20,745 bases of DNA, taken from positions 1-20,745 of the forward strand of contig DITN01000059.1 in the NCBI GenBank assembly GCA_002422865.1, given 5' to 3'. Positions 13,438 to 20,745 of the stretch are shown here, one piece after another. Origin of the DNA: Bacteroidetes bacterium UBA6183 (GTDB taxonomy: Bacteria; Bacteroidota; Bacteroidia; UKL13-3). Under the pieces are notes generated by a model. It saw only the letters and a list, made by a program, of their open reading frames with translations, was not told where the DNA came from and ran no database searches. The stretch's first letter is position 1; every line of letters begins with the position of its first letter. The translations under genes were made by a program, and so were the position numbers.

Positions 13438-16400
13438 CTACCTGATCAATGTTACTGTACCCGTTAATTCTACCTTTTGTTTACTTCTTCCTATAACTTC
13501 AATTACATAAACATACACCCCTGATGGCATTGGCTTGCCATTAAAACTACCATCCCAAGATACATCCCGGTTATTGCCTTCAAATACTTTATTTCCCCAT
13601 CGGTCAAAAATATTAATCTTATATTCTTCAATAAATAAACCACCTACAACCAAACGGTCATTAATCGCATCACCATTTACAGTAAATACATTAGGAACAT
13701 AAACCCTAGGCTCTGTTCCTATACAAGAAATATTTGATTGACTAATTGAGTTATTACCCTCGAGCTCTTTTGCCATTACCGAGTAACAATAATTTCGTTG
13801 AGGCAACATTAAGTATTGATGAATAAATGTGGTATCAGCAAAAGAATTAGTAGTAAGCTTGCTGTATGCACCAAGTGAATCATAATAGAAAAAAACATCA
13901 TAATCTTTAACTCCATTAATCCATTCACGATATTTTGTGTAGGAAATAATTGGATCATATAAACCCTTGTTGTTCCTTACCAAATCTACATTTAACAGAA
14001 TAGTTTTGGCCTCATTACTCGCCAAGCTAATTCCACCACAAGCATCTTTTAAATAAACAAAATATGAATAACTGTGTGCATCTACTTCTACATTTTCGTC
14101 AATAAAAAACGTATCCGAAACTTCTTTATAAAAAGTTGATACAACTTCATCATCTCGCATCCTATAAATTAAATATTTAAAACTTACCTCATAGGCTTGT
14201 TTGCTCCATTGTAAAAGCACAAACTGATCATTTAAAACTGTTGCCCTAACTATTTTTGTACCCGGCAAACTACTAACATAAACAGGTGTTGCGCCACTTG
14301 TATCGCTCCAACTATATTTACTTGTATCAGCATCCTGAGCAACTGTTTTTATTCTATAATAGTAATTGGTAAAACAATATATCGATGTATCAATATATTG
14401 AAGTGTACCAGCAGAAACATCTTTTATTAAATAAAAGGCACTGCCCGAATCAGGATTATTTCGCCAAATCTCATAACGCTTAATTGCACCAAATCCTTTG
14501 TAAGGTGTCCAAGCTAATTTTATGGCATTATCAATTGGCCAGGCTCGTAGTTCTACCGTTGTATGTGTGGGTGATACCGCACTCCTATTTTTACAGATAT
14601 CCGTTGCCGATATTGCATATGAATAAGGATTGAGCAGTGTATTAATTCCCGTTTCAAAATAAAAAGTATCTTGTGTTGATAGCACATCAATAAATGATTG
14701 AGGTGAAGTGCCCAAATAGTTGTAAAATATTCTGTAACTGTAAAAATCTTCTTCTTTACTAGTAGTAAACACGAATAAGTTGGTGCTATTATCAATAACC
14801 GTGGCCCTATGCACAGAAGGGACATTTGGAGCAACAACATCATTGTACACCGTAAGTGTATCTGATTTTGTAAGTGTGTCACTACATCCATTTGAATCGA
14901 TAGCTATCAAGGTAATGTCATATTTCCCTGCTTGAGTAAAATTCTTTTTTATCGGCCCCTCTCCTAATATTTCTTCATTGTTGAATAACCATTTCCAAGT
15001 TACAATAGATGGTTTGTTGGGTGTTATATTTTCAAAAGTAAGTTCAGTGTTAAAACATATTTTGGTTGTATCCGATAAAAAATCAGGTTTGGGTTTATCA
15101 AACACCATAATCGAATCAACCGCATCAAAAGAATAAGCACACATACCACTACTGTCATACAACGTTAATCTTGGGTAATAAACACCTGCTTCCGTATAAG
15201 TATATTTTTCATCCAATACCTCCATAGTATCAACCAAACCATTTCCCAAATCCCAAATGTGATAACGCGCATTTGGTGATGACACTTGAAACCTAACAGT
15301 ATGGGGTAAGCACCCTTTGTTAGGACTATAAGTATAATCTCCTATTGGTCCTCCTAAATCTAAATAGTCAGTTATTTTAAGTGAGTCAACACAACCCGCG
15401 CTATCTGTAACCGTTAAACTTACATCATACTTACCGGGTTTGTTAATCGTAAAAATCGGACTTTCTTGATTACTGGTGTTTGATGCAAAAGTCCAAAACC
15501 TGGATTTTATACCACTCGAACCAACTACCGAGGTATCAAATAATTGAATAGGTACTATCGGAAAATAACAATCTCTAACCCGTGGATTTGCATAAAAACC
15601 TAGTGTGGTTTTTTTGTTACTTACGGTTATCAAAGTATCAGCTCGTGCTTCACATCCATTAGAATCAATAATTTGTAACTCAAATAAAAACGTTGAATCG
15701 GCTTGGGTAAAAGTTGTATTATAAACTGAACCATTGTATGTTGTGGCACCTTGCTTCCAAGTGTAATTAGCTGGAGGGAAAACTTTATTGTTAGAAGTGT
15801 TAGCTTCATTTGTAAATTGAGTTGACCCACAAGCTATATTCTTTGTTATGGTAATTTCTGCAATAGGGTTTGATGGAACAATTTTTTGAGTAGTAATAAA
15901 CTCACAACCTAAACTATCAGTTAATACTAACTTAACATCATAACCATCAGACTGTATATTTTGAGGATTATTAAAAATGTGTGAAGCATAATTTAATGTA
16001 TCCGTAACAGTTGAATCTGAAGATGTCCATAACCATTTCCTTGCAACAATAGGATAATCTGACGAAGAGCTATCATACGAAGTTATTGCCAATGGAGTAC
16101 ACCCTGCATATTTATCAAAAACAACTCTGGTATTTGAACCGGATACTTGTACCAGCGAATCCTTTGACAAAGAAAACACACAACCTCGAGTATCTGTTAC
16201 TGTCATTGTTAATCCTTTCCAACCATAAGTTAATAACGTATCTGTAACGCTCGAACCGAAAGAAGTTTCTCCGCTTGTAAATACCCAATCGGTATTAGTA
16301 ATAACGGCAGCAAATGTTCCTAAAATGGTAGTATTATTTAAATCTATGCTTAAAGGACTACAGCCAATGGTATCACTAACTGTAAAATTCAATACAGGTA

Positions 16401-18438
16401 AATCAGGAATCTGTAGGTCTAATTCAGCAGTATCTTTGCAGTTGGTTATGGTGTCAAATGCAATCAACCTAATTTGGTAGTTTCCGGTATTTTTATAAAA
16501 GTGTTTAGAAACAATAATATTTGAGGTATCACCATCTCCAAATAACCATAAATACCTATTAGCTCCTGCCGAGGTGGTGGCGTCAAAAGTAATTGTATCT
16601 CTGCTACAACCAACTAAAGGATTTTGAATCCTAGCAAGTGCAGGTATTATATTTATGTAATTAATTTTCTCTAGTTCACTAGTACAGCCATAATAATCAA
16701 TAATTACTTTAATGTTGTGTGAGCCCGTATCTATAAAGTTAACAACAGGATTCCTAGCATCTGATGAACCATTTTTCCAATACCAACCATATAATAAATC
16801 AGGATTACCACTGTTTTCTAAAAGCGTAAATGTAACCGGATTAATCTGAGAATAACAACCATTAAGTTTATCAGCAACAAAGTCAAATGCGATAGTATCT
16901 CCAACCCAAATTGTGTCAAATACCTCCGACCTGCATCCGTTAGATGTCAATGCTGATAACTTAACAACGTGCCTTCCTATGTTGTTAAAAGTATGGTTAA
17001 ACAAATTAGTTGTCCCAATAGTATCGCCATTATATTCCCATATTAACGAACTAAAAACCGCAGGATTACTTATGCCAAAATTTGTTTGATAAGGTTTGCA
17101 ACCTCTTTTAGTGTTTAGTGCATTTACTTGTGCCTGTGGAGTTGAAACACTTAATACTTGCTCCGAGCTGTCTTTACAACCATTTGCATCTGTAACAAAT
17201 AACTTTATGTAATGATCAACCAGCAAACCGTAAGTTGTTGTATCTGTAGTTGCCAAAGAAGAGTCACCATTACCAAAATCCCATTTTAAATTTAATCCAT
17301 TTCCAACTGAAGCAGAGTTAAAGGTCACATCAACCGGAACAAAACAGATCGATGAAGGCTGTTTAACAAAACTTGCTGTTGGTTTTGCATTAACATTTAT
17401 AGTATTAAATGCTGTATCAACACAACCGTTTATTTCTGTAATTAATCGTAAGATATGTGTTCCAACACTTAGGTTTATCGTCAAATCTTTACCGATTATA
17501 GCACCTCCATTGTCTACTGTCCATTTATTTACTGCAATAGATGTATCTGGGGTAGATTTGTTTTTAAACAAATATTGTTGGCCGCTACAAAAAGGTGGAT
17601 TAGGTATATCAAAATTAGCTTGTGTATTTACAACATAAACTGCGGTACTTTTATCGGCAAATGCGGCACAGCCAGAAGGTGCACTTACTTTTAAATAAAC
17701 TCCAAAAACCCCGGGATTGGTAAAATTAAATGTTGGAGTAACGGCTGTTGATGTTAATCCATTACTAGTTGTCCATTCATAAGTATATGAAGCGTTAGGT
17801 GGATTAACTGTTGGCGTAAAAATTTGATTGGTTGGCCCTTTACAAACAATAGGATTACTAACTGTAAAATCAGCAGTATGACTTTGTGTTGGATTGATAA
17901 GAGCATTTTTTGCAACAGTTGAAAAGCAACCATTAGCATCAGTTGCAGTTAAAGATACTGTTTTAGCTCCTGAGCTAGTATATGTGTGAGTAGGAGATTG
18001 GGTTGAACCAATACTACCATCACCAAAGTCCCACAACCATGTTGTTATTGGTGCAGATCCAATTATTGTGTTGTTTGCAAAAGGTGTTGAAAGCGGAACA
18101 CACCCACCCGTTACAGTTGTTGAAAAATCAACAACTGGTGATGTAAAAACGGTAATATATGCCAACTTAGTTTCAACATCACTTCCTGAGACATTCGAAA
18201 CAGTTAAACTAACAGTATAAGTACCGGGCACAATGTATATCGCTGATGGGTTTTGAAATGTTGATATGTTACCATTACCAAAACTCCAAGAAAAAGAGGT
18301 CGGATTTCCGGATGACAAATCAGTAAATTGAACATTCAATGGACTACAACCAGATCTAGTAGACGCACTAAAATCAGCAATAGGCTGAGCACTTAAAGTT
18401 CCGCCTAAAAAAATTAAAAAGTAAATTATCGACCTCAA
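13438..18438 (-). CDS. Giant PKD-repeat surface protein with type B T9SS sorting domain
   Basis: This 1666-residue protein is predicted to be secreted by the type IX system and anchored at the cell surface. The signal peptide is residues 1-17 (MRSIIYFLIFLGGTLSA|QP). Residues 20-1198 hold 14 PKD-like beta-sandwich modules of about 84 residues, with marks such as WSFGNG, WLWDFGDGS, KWDFGNGD, YLWLFGDGD and a closing GxYxVxLxVxDxxGC. Modules 2-14 each carry exactly two cysteines. Residues 1202-1576 look like four FN3-type domains, for example KLAWTPYKGFGAIKRYEIWR. The C-terminal 90 residues are the gliding-motility/CHU_C sorting domain: VPNVFTVNGDAINDRL, IFDRWGNKVFEG, WDGSFNGKPMPSGVYVY. No enzyme domain is visible, so adhesion or matrix binding is likely. 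It lies 53 bases downstream of dnaG on the same strand, with no clear promoter in between. Confidence 0.92.
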   Translation of the reverse strand: MRSIIYFLIFLGGTLSAQPIADFSASTRSGCSPLNVQFTDLSSGNPTSFSWSFGNGNISTFQNPSAIYIVPGTYTVSLTVSNVSGSDVETKLAYITVFTSPVVDFSTTVTGGCVPLSTPFANNTIIGSAPITTWLWDFGDGSIGSTQSPTHTYTSSGAKTVSLTATDANGCFSTVAKNALINPTQSHTADFTVSNPIVCKGPTNQIFTPTVNPPNASYTYEWTTSNGLTSTAVTPTFNFTNPGVFGVYLKVSAPSGCAAFADKSTAVYVVNTQANFDIPNPPFCSGQQYLFKNKSTPDTSIAVNKWTVDNGGAIIGKDLTINLSVGTHILRLITEINGCVDTAFNTINVNAKPTASFVKQPSSICFVPVDVTFNSASVGNGLNLKWDFGNGDSSLATTDTTTYGLLVDHYIKLFVTDANGCKDSSEQVLSVSTPQAQVNALNTKRGCKPYQTNFGISNPAVFSSLIWEYNGDTIGTTNLFNHTFNNIGRHVVKLSALTSNGCRSEVFDTIWVGDTIAFDFVADKLNGCYSQINPVTFTLLENSGNPDLLYGWYWKNGSSDARNPVVNFIDTGSHNIKVIIDYYGCTSELEKINYINIIPALARIQNPLVGCSRDTITFDATTSAGANRYLWLFGDGDTSNIIVSKHFYKNTGNYQIRLIAFDTITNCKDTAELDLQIPDLPVLNFTVSDTIGCSPLSIDLNNTTILGTFAAVITNTDWVFTSGETSFGSSVTDTLLTYGWKGLTMTVTDTRGCVFSLSKDSLVQVSGSNTRVVFDKYAGCTPLAITSYDSSSSDYPIVARKWLWTSSDSTVTDTLNYASHIFNNPQNIQSDGYDVKLVLTDSLGCEFITTQKIVPSNPIAEITITKNIACGSTQFTNEANTSNNKVFPPANYTWKQGATTYNGSVYNTTFTQADSTFLFELQIIDSNGCEARADTLITVSNKKTTLGFYANPRVRDCYFPIVPIQLFDTSVVGSSGIKSRFWTFASNTSNQESPIFTINKPGKYDVSLTVTDSAGCVDSLKITDYLDLGGPIGDYTYSPNKGCLPHTVRFQVSSPNARYHIWDLGNGLVDTMEVLDEKYTYTEAGVYYPRLTLYDSSGMCAYSFDAVDSIMVFDKPKPDFLSDTTKICFNTELTFENITPNKPSIVTWKWLFNNEEILGEGPIKKNFTQAGKYDITLIAIDSNGCSDTLTKSDTLTVYNDVVAPNVPSVHRATVIDNSTNLFVFTTSKEEDFYSYRIFYNYLGTSPQSFIDVLSTQDTFYFETGINTLLNPYSYAISATDICKNRSAVSPTHTTVELRAWPIDNAIKLAWTPYKGFGAIKRYEIWRNNPDSGSAFYLIKDVSAGTLQYIDTSIYCFTNYYYRIKTVAQDADTSKYSWSDTSGATPVYVSSLPGTKIVRATVLNDQFVLLQWSKQAYEVSFKYLIYRMRDDEVVSTFYKEVSDTFFIDENVEVDAHSYSYFVYLKDACGGISLASNEAKTILLNVDLVRNNKGLYDPIISYTKYREWINGVKDYDVFFYYDSLGAYSKLTTNSFADTTFIHQYLMLPQRNYCYSVMAKELEGNNSISQSNISCIGTEPRVYVPNVFTVNGDAINDRLVVGGLFIEEYKINIFDRWGNKVFEGNNRDVSWDGSFNGKPMPSGVYVYVIEVIGRSKQKVELTGTVTLIR

Positions 18439-18491
18439 CCTCTTGTTTTTTATTGGTAAATAAAGTTGGTTGTAAACAAGGTTTAATTAGA

Positions 18492-20429
18492 TTAGCGCGT
18501 TATTGTTGTTTCTATTTTTCTCGTCAGTTCATGTCTTTTCTGTGTTAAATGCATATGCACATGTACATGCATATCCACTTGTTCCATATCTCCATTTTTC
18601 TCAAACTTCTCCAATTCTTCTTGATTGTGCTTCATCAACTTTTCCACATGCTTTATTTTCAATCTTAATAATGCAGAATCAACATCCTCCTTAAAGTTGT
18701 AACCAACAGGGTCTATAAACACATCATACTTCTTTTGCCAATTAGGACTAACCTCAAAATCTTTCGACATAATATCGGCAACAAACGCAGTAATAATCGG
18801 GTCTTCATGCCTTACAAAATACTGTAAGTTTATACTACCCTCCGTTATTTGCACATGTACCATCGAAAGAATTTGCACCGCAATCGGATGCTGTAATTCT
18901 ATTTCTTCTGTTGTAATTTCATGAATAATAAAAAGTGCCACAGATGCAAAATCCTCACTGTATGGTTTATCACCATAATTAAGTAAAACCCTTATTAAGT
19001 CCTTTTCCTGAACATCTTGTTGTTGTAAATCTTGAACAGACTCTATCAACATTTCTTGCTCAGTTACAGTTTGTAGTGGGATTGTTTCCACTATCTTTTG
19101 TTGCCGCTGTGCATTGCCCCTAACTAGTCTATTCGCTTCGTTAATTAGTAGCTGTTCATCTATTTTTAATGAAATAGCCGTCTCTCGTAAAAAAGTACTT
19201 CGCTTAAACGCATCCGGAATTTTACTAATACTACTAACTATATCTTTAATTAACTCAGCGCGTTTAACCGGATCATTACCTGCGTCACCTAATAATAATG
19301 ACGCTTTAAATAGAATAAAATCTTGTCGCTGTTCGTCTAAAAAAGCGCTAAATGCTAAAGGTCCTACTTTTTTGCAATAACTATCAGGGTCTTCTCCATC
19401 AGGAAATAAAACAATCTTTACATTCAATCCAGCCTCAAGCAACATATCTGTCCCCCTTAATGAAGCTTTGATACCAGCGGCATCGCCATCATAAAGTACG
19501 CACACATTATCTGTAAACCGCTTAATCAGTTTAATCTGACCTTCAGTTAACGAAGTCCCTGATGATGCAACAACATTTTCAATTCCCGCTTGATGTAAAC
19601 TAATTACATCTGTATATCCCTCCACCAAATACACTAACGCGTTTTTGGCAATGGCCTGCTTCGCAAAAAACAAACCATACAACTCATTACTTTTATGGTA
19701 TAAAGGTGTCTCAGGAGAGTTTACATATTTCGGACTCTTAGGATCTTTAATTAAGTATCTTCCAGCAAAAGCTATAGGTTTCCCACTTATCGAATGAATA
19801 GGGAAAATAACCCTATTTCTATAAGCATCATAAACCTTACCTTGGTCATTATCTTTTACCAATCCACCTAACTTAAGCAAATCAATATTATAACCACCGG
19901 CCTTAGCCGCATTTGTTAAATGATCCCAACTATCCTTAGCATATCCAAGTTTAAATTTCTCAATTGTTTCAGGTCTAAAACCCCGCTCTTCAAAATAACT
20001 TAACCCTACTGTTCTCCCCTCATCATCATTCAACAACAAATCAGCGAAATACCGCTCAGCAAAATTGTTTACTATCTGTAAGCTTTCTCGCTCCCCCGAC
20101 CTACGCTTCTCTTCCAACAACTGTTCAGGAGAAATTTCCTGCTGAGGCCATTCTATATTGTACCTCTCAGCCAAATGTTTGAGGGCATCTATATAATTCA
20201 GTTGCTCAACTTCCATTATAAAGTTAACCGAATTACCCGCCTTTCCACAACCAAAACACTTGTAAATTCCCTTACTCGGTGACACACTAAACGATGGTGA
20301 CTTTTCTTGATGAAAAGGACACAAACCGGTTAAATTTGCACCTCTCTTTTTTAAAGTTACATATTCTCCAACAACCTCCTCTACACGGGCAGCATCAACA
20401 ATTTCATCTATTTTGGTCCTAGGAATCAT
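18492..20429 (-). CDS. dnaG: DNA primase
   Basis: DnaG makes RNA primers for replication and is recruited by the replicative helicase. It has 645 residues, close to the family norm. The N-terminal zinc ribbon shows C37, H40, C58 and C61 in TGLCPFHQEKSPSFSVSPSK and YKCFGCGKAGN. The RNA-polymerase basic region includes YRNRVIFPI and FAGRYL (221-226). The TOPRIM core carries E270 in LVEGYTDV and D314, D316 in LYDGDAAGIK, followed by FPDGEDPDSY. The C-terminal helicase-binding part, from about residue 450, is divergent but helical, with a charged tail. The start at 20429 gives MIPRTKIDEIVDAARVEEVVGEYV, the normal beginning. It is divergent from the tRNA-Arg gene, and the two share a promoter region of about 100 bases. 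Confidence 0.97.
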   Translation of the reverse strand: MIPRTKIDEIVDAARVEEVVGEYVTLKKRGANLTGLCPFHQEKSPSFSVSPSKGIYKCFGCGKAGNSVNFIMEVEQLNYIDALKHLAERYNIEWPQQEISPEQLLEEKRRSGERESLQIVNNFAERYFADLLLNDDEGRTVGLSYFEERGFRPETIEKFKLGYAKDSWDHLTNAAKAGGYNIDLLKLGGLVKDNDQGKVYDAYRNRVIFPIHSISGKPIAFAGRYLIKDPKSPKYVNSPETPLYHKSNELYGLFFAKQAIAKNALVYLVEGYTDVISLHQAGIENVVASSGTSLTEGQIKLIKRFTDNVCVLYDGDAAGIKASLRGTDMLLEAGLNVKIVLFPDGEDPDSYCKKVGPLAFSAFLDEQRQDFILFKASLLLGDAGNDPVKRAELIKDIVSSISKIPDAFKRSTFLRETAISLKIDEQLLINEANRLVRGNAQRQQKIVETIPLQTVTEQEMLIESVQDLQQQDVQEKDLIRVLLNYGDKPYSEDFASVALFIIHEITTEEIELQHPIAVQILSMVHVQITEGSINLQYFVRHEDPIITAFVADIMSKDFEVSPNWQKKYDVFIDPVGYNFKEDVDSALLRLKIKHVEKLMKHNQEELEKFEKNGDMEQVDMHVHVHMHLTQKRHELTRKIETTITR

Positions 20430-20462
20430 GTAATAAATTAAGGTGTAAATTTAAGAAAATTA

Positions 20463-20494
20463 TTTGCATTAAAAGCCAAAATAATGTACGTTTG
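20463..20494 (+). promoter_or_regulatory. Promoter of tRNA-Arg
   Basis: TTTG (20463-20466), exactly 20 bases, then TACGTTTG (20487-20494): the best match to the Bacteroidota consensus in the window. The start would be near 20501, leaving about 30 bases of 5' leader for RNase P. On the other strand TTATTTTG (20477-20484) may serve dnaG. Confidence 0.65.
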
Positions 20495-20531
20495 CATCCC
20501 GTTAAAGATTTAATAAAGTCTTAACCATAAT

Positions 20532-20605
20532 GGCTCAATAGCTCAGCTGGATAGAGCACCGGTTTTCTAAACCGTAGGTCCCAGGTTCGAACCCTGGTTG
20601 GGCTA
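20532..20605 (+). tRNA. tRNA-Arg (anticodon UCU)
   Basis: The 74-base cloverleaf reads: acceptor GGCTCAA with TTGGGCT, D-arm GCTC/GAGC, anticodon stem CCGGT/ACCGT, loop TTTCTAA with anticodon TCT (reads AGA), and T-arm CCAGG-TTCGAAC-CCTGG, then discriminator A. The first anticodon-stem pair (27-43) is a C-U mismatch, and the 1-72 and 4-69 pairs are G-U. CCA is not encoded. It is flanked by a promoter and a terminator. Confidence 0.95.
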
Positions 20606-20610
20606 CATTA

Positions 20611-20642
20611 AAACACCAACTTATTGTTTGGTGTTTTTTTTT
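20611..20642 (+). terminator. Rho-independent terminator of tRNA-Arg
   Basis: AAACACCAA (20611-20619) pairs exactly with TTGGTGTTT (20628-20636) around an 8-base loop, followed by T through 20642. It begins five bases after the tRNA. Confidence 0.9.
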
Positions 20643-20745
20643 GCATGATACTGATTCCGATAAACATCATGGTGTTTCCCTAATGGGCCGGGTGTTACGC
20701 TATATCTTTTGAGGCAAAGCGCGAGGCCATTGGCAAAAGGATGCC
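20643..20745. other. Unassigned right edge with a GC-rich stretch
   Basis: No gene start is visible. CATGAT (20644-20649) and ATCATG (20666-20671) form a loose inverted repeat. From about 20684 the sequence becomes GC-rich for this window (for example GGGCCGGGTGTTACGC and AAAGCGCGAGGCC). It could be the edge of a dispersed repeat or of an element continuing outside. The plus frame starting GVTLYLLRQSARPLAKGC is open, but I do not consider it a gene. Confidence 0.35.

Noticed and set aside
14553..14891. Alternative-frame open frame of 112 codons inside the PKD gene
   Set aside because: It overlaps the FN3/PKD coding sequence on the same strand in another frame and has no plausible domain content.
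1..20745. A new defence, secretion or toxin system
   Set aside because: Apart from the ORF6N relic I see no linked set of nucleases, ATPases, toxin-antitoxin pairs or mobile-element genes; most genes belong to well-known housekeeping or envelope families.

Overview
The window looks like a chromosomal segment of a Bacteroidota bacterium. The evidence is an AT-rich sequence with TAnnTTTG-type -7 promoter boxes, few Shine-Dalgarno-like sites, a giant PKD-repeat protein ending in a type B type-IX-secretion sorting domain, and an ORF6N-family relic of the kind common in that phylum. I cannot place it to order or genus. Most genes are housekeeping or envelope genes. I do not see a convincing new multi-gene system, but several non-coding structures and two secreted proteins deserve attention.

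Layout, left to right. (1) Positions 1-982, minus strand: N-terminal third of glycine dehydrogenase (gcvP), cut by the window edge, followed by a gene-poor gap of about 670 bases. (2) Positions 1654-2151: a small secreted cysteine-rich protein with its own promoter and terminator. (3) Positions 2340-2642: the nucleoid-associated protein YbaB/EbfC. It converges on an envelope pair on the minus strand, waaA (Kdo transferase) and an outer-membrane barrel-like protein, which overlap by one base. (4) Divergent from that pair are a DegT-family sugar aminotransferase and UDP-glucose dehydrogenase, five bases apart. After a 202-base repeat-bearing spacer comes UDP-glucuronate decarboxylase. The last two give UDP-glucose to UDP-glucuronate to UDP-xylose; with the aminotransferase and waaA this is a surface-glycan and lipopolysaccharide precursor neighbourhood. 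A clean bidirectional terminator closes it.

(5) Positions 8428-9375, minus strand: a KirBac-type inward-rectifier potassium channel. (6) Positions 9533-10424: a broken ORF6N-domain gene with one nonsense codon and two frameshifts; it holds a perfect 27-base palindrome. (7) Positions 10443-12170: an unrecognised secreted or periplasmic, probably helical-repeat protein. (8) Positions 12171-12420: a spacer packed with a near-identical 24-base direct repeat and several hairpins, the second repeat copy overlapping the likely promoter of the next gene. (9) Positions 12421-13437: an ACMSD-type amidohydrolase. It abuts, tail to tail with no bases between, a 1666-residue surface protein with 14 PKD modules (13438-18438, minus). 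(10) dnaG primase (18492-20429, minus), then a divergent tRNA-Arg(UCU) with a near-ideal Bacteroidota promoter and a strong terminator. The last 100 bases contain a GC-rich stretch of unknown nature.

Functionally the genes fall into: central metabolism (gcvP, ACMSD), information processing (ybaB, dnaG, tRNA), envelope glycan synthesis (waaA, degT, ugd, uxs), transport (Kir), and secreted or surface proteins (Cys-rich protein, barrel, helical-repeat protein, PKD protein). No type IX secretion machinery lies in the window, so export of the PKD protein depends on genes elsewhere.
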